DNA from: Myxococcales bacterium
GTDB taxonomy: Bacteria > Myxococcota_A > UBA9160 > SMWR01
DNA length: 12,675 nt
Assembly (NCBI GenBank): GCA_022572485.1
Contig: JACZVU010000069.1
Location: 1 to 12,675 of the forward strand
Direction of reading: 5' to 3'
The position numbers were made by a program, and so were the translations under genes. Shown piece by piece: positions 1-7,281 of the stretch (the stretch's first letter is position 1; every line of letters starts with the position of its first letter). Under the pieces are notes generated by a model. The model was not told where the DNA came from. It worked only from the letters and a program-made list of their open reading frames with translations, and did no database searches.

Positions 1-110
1 TTCGATGTGCTCGCGCGAGCGTCGTTCCCCAGTGCGAGGTTTCATCCCTCCCCGCAGCGGTTTTGTGGCAAAATTCGGGCTCTTAGTATGGGGTTGCCGT
101 TCGATTCTCG

Positions 111-118
111 GAGGAGGT
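111..118 (+). promoter_or_regulatory. Strong Shine-Dalgarno of the TonB operon's first gene
   Basis: GAGGAGGT is a near-perfect match to the 16S anti-Shine-Dalgarno complement and ends 4 nt before the ATG at 123. It fixes the start of the DUF3450 gene. It is the strongest ribosome site in the operon; the downstream genes have weak or overlapping sites, which suggests they depend partly on translational coupling. Confidence 0.8.
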
Positions 119-122
119 CTCG

Positions 123-941
123 ATGAGATGGTCAAAGCGCGTGCTCGCGGGCGCAATAGGCGCCATCTGGATCCTCCCCGGCGCGACAGCGTTCGCCCAG
201 CAGGGCGCGTCCGCGGAGACGGAACTGCCGGCCATGAAGCAGGCGCTCGGCGGCCTGTTCGACGCGCGCTCGGAGGGCAACGACGCATCGGCGACGGTTC
301 AGAAACACATCGATACACTCAGCGACCAGACCGACGCGCTGCTGGCAAAATACCGGACGGTGCTGAAGCAGATCGATTCGATCCGCATCTACAATCACCA
401 GTTGCGCGCGCTGATTGTCTCCCAAGAAGAGGAACTCACCTCGCTGCAAGATCAGCTCGACCGCGTCGAGGTGGTCGGTCGCAGCGTCACGCCGTTGATG
501 CTGCGGATGATCGATGCGCTCGACGCCACAGTCGCGCTCGACCTGCCCTATCTGATCGAAGAGCGCACGCAGCGGATCGCGGACCTGCGGAAGCTGATGA
601 CCCGCGCGGCCGTGACGAACGCAGAGAAGTACCGGCTCATCATGGAGGCGTACCAGACGGAGAACGAGTACGGCCGGACCATTGAAGCGTACCGCTCGAC
701 ACTCAAGCGCGGCGATCGCGAGGTAAAGGTGGACTTCCTCCGCTTCGGCCGCATCGCACTCGTCTACCAAACGCTGGACGGCATGGAAGCGGGCGTGTGG
801 AACCAGGCGAAGAAGACCTGGGATCTGCTCGACGCGAGCTACCGCACGTCGATCCGCCAGGGTCTGCGCATCGCGCGCAAGCAGGCGGCGCCGGATTTGA
901 TCCGGCTGCCGTTGCTGGTGCCGGGAGGAGAGAGCAGCTGA
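123..941 (+). CDS. DUF3450 family periplasmic coiled-coil protein, TonB-module associated
   Basis: This 272-residue protein has a signal peptide (residues 1-26, hydrophobic core AGAIGAIWILPG, likely cleavage after AFA) and a mainly helical body with a coiled coil at about 56-120. It shows the DUF3450 pattern: a YNHQL motif (90-94), SVTPLMLRMIDAL (121-133), LDLPYLIEER (139-148), YRLIMEAYQTENEYG (170-184) and LRFGRIALVYQTLDG (206-220). The family is a standing member of TtpC-type TonB operons; its biochemical role is not established, and a periplasmic structural or accessory role is inferred. The start is set by a strong ribosome site. The stop overlaps the next start by one base (TGATG), so the two genes are probably translationally coupled. 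Length is normal for the family and no damage is seen. Confidence 0.9.
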   Translation: MRWSKRVLAGAIGAIWILPGATAFAQQGASAETELPAMKQALGGLFDARSEGNDASATVQKHIDTLSDQTDALLAKYRTVLKQIDSIRIYNHQLRALIVSQEEELTSLQDQLDRVEVVGRSVTPLMLRMIDALDATVALDLPYLIEERTQRIADLRKLMTRAAVTNAEKYRLIMEAYQTENEYGRTIEAYRSTLKRGDREVKVDFLRFGRIALVYQTLDGMEAGVWNQAKKTWDLLDASYRTSIRQGLRIARKQAAPDLIRLPLLVPGGESS

Positions 942-2380
942 TGCGCACTTTCCTCGCGGCCCTCTTGCTGATCGGAGCCCAGTGGGCAGCGCCGGCGCTC
1001 GCCCAGGAGACGACCGCGCCGCTGCAACCGGCGGCGGCACAGGAACCCGCGACGGAAGCCGCCGCGCCGCTGACGCCGCTTCTCGCGCCGCCCCAACCGA
1101 AGTCGCTGGACCAGCTGCTCGAGATGGTGCGCGAGGGCTTCGAGGCAGAGCGCGCAGCGAACCAGCGCCGCGAAGAGGAGTTCGAGCAAAACAAAGCGGA
1201 TCAGGAACGCCTGCTGAATGAGGCGCTCGCGACGCTCGCAAACGAGGAAGCGGCCAGTCAGCAACTGGAGGTTCGCTACAACGAGAACGAGCTCGGGATC
1301 GGCATCGCCGAAGAGCGGATGACCGAGCGCCTCGGCGAGCTGGGCGAACTCTTCGGCGTGGTGCGTCAGGTGGCGACCGATTTGGGAGCCCAGACCTGGG
1401 ATTCGCTCACGAGCTCCGAGGGCGGCTCGCAGCGGGAGCTGCTCGACCGTCTGGGTCGCAGCAACGAGCTGCCCTCTACGGACGACCTCGAGATGCTCTG
1501 GCTCGAGCTGCAACGGGAGATCACCAAGCAGGGCAAGGTGGTGCGCTACCGCACGATGGTGCTCACCACCGAAGGGTCGCAGGCGGAGCGCGAAGTCATT
1601 CGCGCGGGCCCGTTCAGCGCGATTTCCGATGGCCGTTACTTGCTGTGGGAGCCCGAAGACCAGCAGCTGCGCGAACTGAAACGCCAGCCGCCGTCCCGTC
1701 ACCTCGATACCGTCGCAGCGTTCGAGAACGCCACCACCACGTATGCGAAGCTGGCCGTGGACCCGTCGCGGGGCGGGCTGCTCGAGATGCTGATCGACAC
1801 GCCGACCCCCAAGGAGCGCATCCAGCAGGGAGGCTACGTCGGCTACGTGATCATCGCCCTGGGCATCGTGGCGCTGGCGGTGGGGCTGTGGCGCTGGGTG
1901 CTGATCGCGGTAACGAGCCGGAAGGTGGCCGCCCAGAGCAAGAGCTTGCGGGCCGATCCCGGGAACCCCCTCGGCCGCATCCTCGGCGTCGCCGAGCAGA
2001 ACCGGGACGCCGACACCGAGACACTCGAACTCAAGCTCGACGAGATGGTGCTGCGAGAGTCGTCGCAGCTGGAGAACTTCTTGTGGTTGGTGAAGACCGT
2101 GTCGGTGGTCTCGCCGCTGCTCGGTCTGCTGGGCACCGTGACCGGCATGATCCAGACGTTCCAGGCCATCACCCTCTTCGGTGCAGGAGACCCGAAGATG
2201 ATGGCGGGCGGCATCTCGGAGGCGCTGGTGACGACGATGCTGGGCCTGACGGTGGCGATCCCGCTGGTGCTGCTGTCGGACACGCTGGCGAACAGCACCC
2301 GGAAGGTGATCGACATTCTGGACGAAAAGAGCGCCGGGCTGATTGCGATGCGCTCCGAGCAGGGCGATGTGGGAGATTGA
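941..2380 (+). CDS. ttpC: TtpC-like long ExbB/TolQ proton-channel protein with periplasmic domain
   Basis: I start this 479-residue protein at the ATG at 941, which gives a signal peptide (residues 1-22, ending APALAQ); an in-frame ATG at 797 would add 48 residues lacking signal-peptide character and would overlap the previous gene by 145 nt. After cleavage come a Pro/Ala-rich spacer (about 25-55), a long charged coiled-coil region (about 57-150) and a periplasmic helical domain to about 295. A transmembrane segment follows (about 299-321). The MotA/TolQ/ExbB domain covers about 375-470, with SPLLGLLGTVTGMI (391-404) and the pore helix EALVTTMLGLTVAIP (427-441), which keeps the conserved Glu. 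In Vibrio, TtpC is required for TonB2-dependent iron uptake and works with ExbB2-ExbD2-TonB2. Here it lies between DUF3450 and a short ExbB, as in those operons. The assignment to the ExbB superfamily is secure; equivalence to TtpC rests on architecture and gene order. Confidence 0.88.
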   Translation: MRTFLAALLLIGAQWAAPALAQETTAPLQPAAAQEPATEAAAPLTPLLAPPQPKSLDQLLEMVREGFEAERAANQRREEEFEQNKADQERLLNEALATLANEEAASQQLEVRYNENELGIGIAEERMTERLGELGELFGVVRQVATDLGAQTWDSLTSSEGGSQRELLDRLGRSNELPSTDDLEMLWLELQREITKQGKVVRYRTMVLTTEGSQAEREVIRAGPFSAISDGRYLLWEPEDQQLRELKRQPPSRHLDTVAAFENATTTYAKLAVDPSRGGLLEMLIDTPTPKERIQQGGYVGYVIIALGIVALAVGLWRWVLIAVTSRKVAAQSKSLRADPGNPLGRILGVAEQNRDADTETLELKLDEMVLRESSQLENFLWLVKTVSVVSPLLGLLGTVTGMIQTFQAITLFGAGDPKMMAGGISEALVTTMLGLTVAIPLVLLSDTLANSTRKVIDILDEKSAGLIAMRSEQGDVGD

Positions 2381-2891
2381 AACCTTCGCGGTCGTCCGCG
2401 CATTCATCGAGCAGGGCGGCAACGTCCTGCTCGTGATCGCCTTCGTGACGGCCGTGATGTGGACGCTGATCCTCGAGCGCTTCTGGTACTTCCGCACGGG
2501 CCATCGGCGGGAGGCGGAGCGGATCCAGGCGATCTGGGATGCGCGCGCGGACCCCTCTTCCTGGAACTCCAAGCAGATCCGGCGGGTGCTGATCTCCGAT
2601 ATAACGGCGGGCCTGAATTGGGGCCTGGGCATGATCGGGACACTCGTGGCACTGTGCCCGATGCTGGGTCTGCTGGGGACAGTGACGGGCATGATCGAGG
2701 TGTTCGACGTGATGGCCGCGGGCGGTGGAAACACGCGGGGCATGGCGGCGGGCGTATCGAAGGCGACGCTGCCGACCATGGCGGGGATGGTGGCGGCGAT
2801 CTCGGGGATGCTGTTTCACATCCAGCTCGAACGTTTCGCGCAGGACGCGTCCGACCGCATGGCGGACCATCTCGAGATGCACCCGGAGTGA
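2367..2891 (+). CDS. exbB2: Short ExbB-type proton-channel protein (second ExbB of the TonB2-like module)
   Basis: The start at 2367 gives a 174-residue protein beginning MWEIETF and overlaps ttpC by 14 nt; an ATG at 2343 in the same frame would add 8 polar residues with no family support. Three transmembrane segments are visible (about 18-36, 86-110, 134-152) with the ExbB signature PMLGLLGTVTGMIEVFD (98-114). ExbB pentamers surround an ExbD dimer in the inner membrane and couple proton flow to TonB movement. The pore helix reads GVSKATLPTMAGMVAAISG (129-147). By eye it aligns with E. coli ExbB GIAEALLATAIGLVAAIPA, so Lys132 sits where E. coli has Glu176 and Ser146 replaces the usual Pro, while Thr137 (E. 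coli Thr181) is kept. My recollection is that this variant is common in TtpC-linked ExbB proteins, but I cannot check that here. Confidence 0.9.
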   Translation: MWEIETFAVVRAFIEQGGNVLLVIAFVTAVMWTLILERFWYFRTGHRREAERIQAIWDARADPSSWNSKQIRRVLISDITAGLNWGLGMIGTLVALCPMLGLLGTVTGMIEVFDVMAAGGGNTRGMAAGVSKATLPTMAGMVAAISGMLFHIQLERFAQDASDRMADHLEMHPE

Positions 2892-2898
2892 GAAAGCA

Positions 2899-3303
2899 AT
2901 GAGACGCAGACGAGACCGAAGGAAGAGCGGAAGCGAGGTCAACCTGACGCCGATGTTGGACGTGGTCTTCATCATGTTGATCTTCTTCATCGTCACGGCA
3001 TCGTTCGTGAAGGAGTCGGGGATCGAGATCAGCCGTCCGGGGGCGGCGACGGCGGTGCGGAAGGAGAAGGGCAACATCCTGATCGCGATCAGCGCGAACG
3101 ATCAGATCTGGATGAACCGCCGCCAGGTGGATCCGCGGGCGCTGCGCGCGAACATCGAGCGGATGCACGCCGAAAACCCGCAGAGCGCGGTGATCATCCA
3201 GGCCGACAAGGACGCGAAGACGGGACTGCTCGTCAAGGTGATGGATGCAGCCCGGCTCGCCGGCATCAAGAGCATCTCGATTGCCGCCGACATCGTGAAG
3301 TGA
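2899..3303 (+). CDS. exbD2: ExbD biopolymer transport protein
   Basis: The ATG at 2899 lies 7 nt after the exbB2 stop, with GGAG overlapping that stop, and gives 134 residues, the usual ExbD size. A strongly basic cytoplasmic tail (MRRRRDRRKSGSE) precedes a single transmembrane helix (about 18-37) whose LTPMLDVVFIMLIFF stretch carries Asp21, the counterpart of the essential proton-accepting Asp25 of E. coli ExbD. A periplasmic domain follows, with the typical VIIQADKDAKTGLLVKVMDAAR pattern at about 98-119. It forms the rotor-like core of the ExbB-ExbD motor that energises TonB. The longer open frame starting at 2725 runs inside exbB2 and is not a credible start. Confidence 0.93.
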   Translation: MRRRRDRRKSGSEVNLTPMLDVVFIMLIFFIVTASFVKESGIEISRPGAATAVRKEKGNILIAISANDQIWMNRRQVDPRALRANIERMHAENPQSAVIIQADKDAKTGLLVKVMDAARLAGIKSISIAADIVK

Positions 3304-3906
3304 ATGGCTCTGCGTCTCCCCATCGCCGTCGCCCTGGCCTGCGTTGTGACCTTCGGCCTCTTTTGGGCCATGCAGGCGTTGATCGGCGCGAGCGGGGAGC
3401 TGAAGGAGGGAACGTCGGCACCGCACATTGAGTTCGTCCGGCTGAAGCGCGACCGCACGCCCGAGGTGAAGAAGCGCGAACCTCCCAAGCGGGAAAAGCC
3501 CGAGCAGCAGCCGCCACCGCCCGAGATGAACCTCGCAAAGAACATCAATCCAAGTGACGCCGTCGGCGAGATCATGCCGATGCTGGACACGGCGGTCGAA
3601 CTGGAGAAGGCCGCGAGCCTCGGCGCGGGCGGCGGCGACCGCGACGTCGTGCCGCTCGTTCGGATCGACCCCCAGTACCCGCCCAAGGCAAAGCAGCGCC
3701 GGATCGAGGGTTGGGTGGAGATCGAGTTTACGATCGGCCCAGCGGGGACGGTCGACAACCCGAAGGTCATTGGGGCGCACCCGCCCACCGTGTTCGAGCG
3801 CTCGGCACTGCGTGCGGTTCGCCGCTGGCGCTACAACGCCAAGATCGTAGACGGTGTCGCCGTGGCACAGCATGGTGTCCGCGTGCGGATTCGCTTCAAG
3901 CTGTGA
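3304..3906 (+). CDS. tonB2: TonB family energy-transducing protein (short, TonB2-like)
   Basis: The ATG at 3304 follows the exbD stop with no gap, giving a 200-residue protein. Residues 5-27 form the inner-membrane anchor. A basic, Pro/Glu/Lys-rich linker (about 47-75, including KKREPPKREKPEQQPPPP) spans part of the periplasm. The C-terminal TonB domain (about 115-200) contains DPQYPPKAKQRRIEGWVEIEF and ends in FERSALRAVRRWRY and VRVRIRFKL, the fold that grips the TonB box of outer-membrane receptors. The linker is shorter than in E. coli TonB and the anchor lacks the SHLS/His20 motif important there, which fits the TonB2 class that works with TtpC. No receptor gene lies nearby, so the ligand cannot be named. 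Confidence 0.92.
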   Translation: MALRLPIAVALACVVTFGLFWAMQALIGASGELKEGTSAPHIEFVRLKRDRTPEVKKREPPKREKPEQQPPPPEMNLAKNINPSDAVGEIMPMLDTAVELEKAASLGAGGGDRDVVPLVRIDPQYPPKAKQRRIEGWVEIEFTIGPAGTVDNPKVIGAHPPTVFERSALRAVRRWRYNAKIVDGVAVAQHGVRVRIRFKL

Positions 3907-3923
3907 GACAGGAGCCTGAGGCC

Positions 3924-5210
3924 ATGCGCGCCCCGAAGCCGCGACTCGCCCTGCTGGCCCTGCTGGCCCTGCTGGTGCTCCAGCTGCCGCTTCGCTCGAT
4001 CGCCGCGGATGAGGCGCCGCGCGCAGCGATCGACCTGGACGCGCTGCGGAAGGATCGGGCGCAAAAGGCGGAGCACTATCCGGTGGCGCCGCGCATCTCG
4101 CGGTATCTCGCCGCCGCCGCCAAGGAAGTCGACGCGGGGGATCCACGGGAGGCGACGAGACTCCTCAAGAAGCTTCGCCCCAACCGGCTCAATCCCTACG
4201 AGCAAGCGCTCGTCTACCGGATGCTCGCGCACGTCGCCTACGGGGCGGACGAATCCGAAGAAGCGATCGGGTACTTCGTGAAGTTCCTGGAAGAGGAGAT
4301 GCTGCCGATCCGGGACGAGGCCCGGGTGCGCTTCAACATCGCGCAGCTCTACGCGTCGCTCCAGCAGTGGCGCGAAATGATCGACTGGCTGAATCGCTGG
4401 CAGCTCTACATCGAGGATCCGGACCCACTCGGCTTCTACCTGATGGGGATCGCCTATTACCAGCTCGAAGACTTCGACGCGGCCATCCTCCAAGCAAAGC
4501 GGGCGGTCGAGCTCCGGCCGGAGCCGCGCGAGTCTTGGATGCAGCTGCTCACCGCGCTGTACGCCCAGAAGCAGGATTACGAGAACGCCGCTCCCGTCCT
4601 CGAAGAGCTCGTGCTGCGCTTCCCGAAGAAGCGGTATTGGGTGCAGCTCTCGCTGATCTACGGTGCCCATGAGGACTATCGACGGTCGCTGTCCGTGCAG
4701 CAGGTCGCGTACGCGCAGGGGCTTCTCACCGAAGACAAAGAGCTGCGGCGACTGGCGCGCTCCTACCTCTACCACGAGTTGCCCTATCCGGCGGCGCAGG
4801 TCTTGGAGAAGGCGCTCGAAGACGGCGAGATTGCCCGGGACAGCGAGGCGTTCGAACTCCTGGCAAATAGTTGGATCACCGCCCGCGAGTACGAACGATC
4901 CCTCGATCCGCTCCAGAGCGCGGCGGAGCTATCGGAGAACGGGAACCTGTACGTGCGCCTGGGGCAAGTGCACATGCAACGCGAAGCCTGGAACGAGGCG
5001 TCCGTGCTGCTGGAGAAGGCCGTCGAGAAAGGGGACCTGAAGGACCCCGGCAACGCAGCGCTGCTGCTCGGCATCGCCTACTACAACAGCGCCCACGTCG
5101 CGCGCGCGCGTTCCTCGTTTCTGCGGGCGCGCCAGCACGACGCGACGCGAAACGCGGCGAATCGCTGGATCACCCACCTCGACACCGAGGACAACGCCAC
5201 GGCCGGCTGA
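3924..5210 (+). CDS. Exported TPR-repeat protein, last gene of the TonB operon
   Basis: The ATG at 3924 lies 17 nt after tonB2 with AGGAG at 3910-3914, and gives 428 residues opening with a signal peptide (about 1-27, LALLALLALLVLQL core, cleavage near SIAA). The in-frame ATG at 3711 lies inside tonB2 and is rejected. The rest is a helical repeat array (about 55-420) with recognisable TPR units around 92-125, 168-200 (GIAYYQLEDFDAAILQAKRA), 204-234, 308-335, 343-370 and 377-405 (GIAYYNSAHVARARSSFLRA). A TPR protein at this place is typical of TonB2/TtpC clusters. It probably scaffolds the periplasmic part of the complex; that role is inferred. It is convergent with the next gene, with only 10 bp between the stops and no hairpin terminator visible. 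Confidence 0.85.
   Translation: MRAPKPRLALLALLALLVLQLPLRSIAADEAPRAAIDLDALRKDRAQKAEHYPVAPRISRYLAAAAKEVDAGDPREATRLLKKLRPNRLNPYEQALVYRMLAHVAYGADESEEAIGYFVKFLEEEMLPIRDEARVRFNIAQLYASLQQWREMIDWLNRWQLYIEDPDPLGFYLMGIAYYQLEDFDAAILQAKRAVELRPEPRESWMQLLTALYAQKQDYENAAPVLEELVLRFPKKRYWVQLSLIYGAHEDYRRSLSVQQVAYAQGLLTEDKELRRLARSYLYHELPYPAAQVLEKALEDGEIARDSEAFELLANSWITAREYERSLDPLQSAAELSENGNLYVRLGQVHMQREAWNEASVLLEKAVEKGDLKDPGNAALLLGIAYYNSAHVARARSSFLRARQHDATRNAANRWITHLDTEDNATAG
3951..3977 (+). repeat. Three tandem 9-bp units in the TPR gene's signal-peptide core
   Basis: CTGCTGGCC occurs twice in direct tandem, followed by CTGCTGGTG, and encodes the repeating Leu-Leu-Ala hydrophobic core of the signal peptide. 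The unit length is a multiple of three, so replication slippage would change the length of the hydrophobic core by three residues without breaking the frame. Confidence 0.8.
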
Positions 5211-5220
5211 AGCGACGCCC

Positions 5221-6498
5221 CTAGCGCGGCGCGATACGGTCGTCCATGTTGCCGATCACGTAGCTCGGATCGATCCGGCACGGGCCGGGTACACCGACAA
5301 CTCCCTCCAGGAACTGACAGGTCCCCTGGATGCTCGCGGCGGTCGGCTGCGGATTACCAGCCACCCAGCCCCGCAGCGATTCCCAACCCGCCGCGACCTC
5401 GGCGTCGGTAAAGCCGCAGTGGCTCGGAGCGGCCTCGACGACGATTGCGGTGGTGAGGTTCGACGCCGGGACCACTTCCGCGTACTCGCTCTCGTTTTCG
5501 ACGATCACGAGGCCGTCCTTGTCGGTGTGGATCGAGACGATCTTCACGTCTCCGACATCGCCAGAGGGCGTGAAACTCTTGCCCAGGCGGACGACGGCAC
5601 CCGGATTGGTCGAGACGCGCTGTATGCTGGCGTCGACGCCCGGGTCGCTATACGTAACGCCGATATTGCCGACGCCCCGCTGCCCATCCAGCTTGGCCGC
5701 ATTCCACACCAAATCGGAGAATCCAAAAAGTGCGAAACCGAGATCCAGCAAAATGAACGACCCGGGAATGGCCGTGACCGACAGGAACGTACTCAGATTC
5801 GCCTGCTGCTGCGGAGTCCGAAATGCCGGCGGAGTCAGGATACCCATGCAGTCATTGGTTTTGGCCGCCATGATCAGCACGTTGTTGGCGGGATCGGTCA
5901 GAGGGGGAATCGCGTACGTTGGAAACCCCGGTTCGGGTAGGCCGGTCGCTCCCCCAGGGATGAACGCAGTCGGCGTGTTTGCACAAACCGCGTCGTAGAC
6001 CAGCCGGATGTCGAGCCCCGCGTCCCAGTTGCGGCTACCCGCCATCGCGCCACAGATCGGGTAGGCGCCGACGACGTTGCCGAGGTTCGCTTTCTCGATG
6101 AGCTGTGCGGTGACGATGCCCCCGAGCGATGCGCCGTTCAAGAAGACCTGGTTGGGCGTGCCGAAGTTCTCCTTGAAGACACCGACCATGTTCTGCATGT
6201 CGTTCTTGGTCTTGAAGAGTGCCCAGCCGAACTGCTGGTAGCTCGAGGCCGCCACCGCGTAGCCTTCGGACAACTGAAGCGAAGCGAGAGGGCCGAGATC
6301 CGACACGGGCCCAATCGGCGAGAGACTGAAGCCGTGGTTCCAGATCACGAGGTCGCCGTTCCAGGCGTCCGGAACGACAATGCGGAAGAAGGATCCGCCA
6401 TCGGTGCTCCCTGTCAATTCTGTAACCGCGTGCGCGCTACCGGAAAACAGTGCAACAAGTACTACCAAGAACAGAGAAACGCTCTTGATCCGCTTCAT
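5221..6498 (-). CDS. Secreted alpha/beta-hydrolase (serine esterase-like), six cysteines
   Basis: This 425-residue protein starts with a clear signal peptide (1-24, MKRIKSVSLFLVVLVALFSG, cleavage after AHA). The open frame extends upstream to 6627, but GAGGAG at 6506-6511, 7 nt from the ATG at 6498, and the signal peptide fix the start. Alpha/beta-hydrolase features are an HG oxyanion motif in VIWNHGFS (residues 51-58), the nucleophile elbow GASLGG with Ser124, an acidic-residue loop HTDKDG (324-329, Asp326 or Asp328) and His360 in PSHCGFTDAE. Six Cys (149, 172, 217, 361, 394, 407) in the mature protein suggest up to three disulfides, as expected for a periplasmic or secreted enzyme. Cys361 next to the catalytic His recalls half of the CS-D-HC arrangement of tannase/feruloyl esterases, but no Cys precedes Ser124. 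The substrate is unknown; polyester oligomers, peptides or aryl esters are all possible. Confidence 0.75.
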   Translation of the reverse strand: MKRIKSVSLFLVVLVALFSGSAHAVTELTGSTDGGSFFRIVVPDAWNGDLVIWNHGFSLSPIGPVSDLGPLASLQLSEGYAVAASSYQQFGWALFKTKNDMQNMVGVFKENFGTPNQVFLNGASLGGIVTAQLIEKANLGNVVGAYPICGAMAGSRNWDAGLDIRLVYDAVCANTPTAFIPGGATGLPEPGFPTYAIPPLTDPANNVLIMAAKTNDCMGILTPPAFRTPQQQANLSTFLSVTAIPGSFILLDLGFALFGFSDLVWNAAKLDGQRGVGNIGVTYSDPGVDASIQRVSTNPGAVVRLGKSFTPSGDVGDVKIVSIHTDKDGLVIVENESEYAEVVPASNLTTAIVVEAAPSHCGFTDAEVAAGWESLRGWVAGNPQPTAASIQGTCQFLEGVVGVPGPCRIDPSYVIGNMDDRIAPR

Positions 6499-6505
6499 CC
6501 AATTT

Positions 6506-6511
6506 CTCCTC
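6506..6511 (-). promoter_or_regulatory. Ribosome binding site of the secreted hydrolase
   Basis: On the minus strand GAGGAG stands 7 nt before the ATG at 6498. It decides between this start and the longer open frame reaching 6627, whose N-terminus has no signal-peptide character. Confidence 0.75.
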
Positions 6512-6651
6512 GGAGGGTCGACACCCAACGGTCCGGTGCGCACGCTGTGTTCGCAGGTCGCCTGCTCTACGCCGCTTTCCGGGTTCCTCACTTTTCGATG
6601 ACCTGATGGATTCAGGTTCAGGCCCACTCTACTCCCAATGCGTCGAGAAAA

Positions 6652-7281
6652 TCACGGAAAAACCGACTCGCCCTCGAGGCGCCAGAGGCCCGTCTCGTCG
6701 CGGACCAGCCCGCGGAGGCCCGCCAGATCTCGAGCCCGCTGGCGCGCGTAGGAGGCGCGCTCCAGCAAAACGTTGCGCTCGTAGTAAGAGAGCAGGTCGA
6801 CCCAGACCCGCGGATCGTCGGGGGTGAGTTCTGCAGCGCGCTCGAGCTGCGGGAGGGCCTGCTCGTAGTCGGTCATCAGCAGCAGCAGTCGGCCGTAGTT
6901 AGAGCGGGGAATGGCGTCGTCGGGGTCGGCCTCGACGGCTGCGGCAAAAAGATCCAGCGCCTCCTCGATTTCTCCGTGCTTCCAGGCCTCGAGCGCGCGC
7001 GCATCGAGGGCGCGCGCAGAATCGGTGTGCGGCCCCGGCGCGGTCTCTCGCGGAGCCGGCTGCGGGAGCACGCGGTCCGGAAGATCCTCCATCGCAATCT
7101 CCCGCTTCGAGATCGTCCAGACCTGGGGTTTTCCCTCAGCGTCGGGAAGCACGCGTTGAATGGTTTCTCCGATCGCGACCGGCACCGCGTCCGGTGGAGG
7201 TGTCCGGTCCCGGAGCTGCCAGAACAGCACGCCACCGATGATGGGTAGCGCTGGAACGAGGAAGAAAGCCTGCCGCTTCAC
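6652..7281 (-). CDS. Membrane-anchored TPR protein coupled to the propeller gene
   Basis: This 209-residue protein starts with GTG at 7281; the start overlaps the TGA of the upstream gene as GTGA, so translation is probably coupled to it. An N-terminal hydrophobic segment (about 4-22) after MKRQ looks like an uncleaved membrane anchor, followed by a Pro-rich stretch (about 27-35 and 72-84). The C-terminal half holds about three TPR-like helical hairpins (about 92-120 with ALEAWKHGEIEEALDLFAAAVEADP, 126-154 with NYGRLLLLMTDYEQALPQLERA, 157-185). The likely topology puts the TPR domain in the periplasm. I recognise no named family; the coupling suggests it helps export, assemble or hold the repeat protein encoded just upstream. 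A TPR-mediated scaffold is inference. Confidence 0.7.
   Translation of the reverse strand: MKRQAFFLVPALPIIGGVLFWQLRDRTPPPDAVPVAIGETIQRVLPDAEGKPQVWTISKREIAMEDLPDRVLPQPAPRETAPGPHTDSARALDARALEAWKHGEIEEALDLFAAAVEADPDDAIPRSNYGRLLLLMTDYEQALPQLERAAELTPDDPRVWVDLLSYYERNVLLERASYARQRARDLAGLRGLVRDETGLWRLEGESVFP

Noticed and set aside
61..89. Possible promoter TTTTGT-17-TAGTAT before the TonB operon
   Set aside because: Both hexamers match the consensus poorly, so it cannot be told from chance; the operon promoter may lie before the window.
839..2779. 646-codon open frame on the minus strand antisense to ttpC and exbB2
   Set aside because: Its translation is rich in Arg, His, Gln and Pro with no domain pattern; it mirrors codon bias of the GC-rich genes on the other strand.
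2404..4146. 580-codon minus-strand open frame across exbB2, exbD, tonB2 and the TPR gene
   Set aside because: Low-complexity Arg/Pro/Ser translation crossing four convincing plus-strand genes; a shadow frame.
6601..6617. Short hairpin ACCTGA-5 nt-TCAGGT after the membrane TPR gene
   Set aside because: The 6-bp stem has no T-run in the direction of transcription, so it is too weak to call a terminator.
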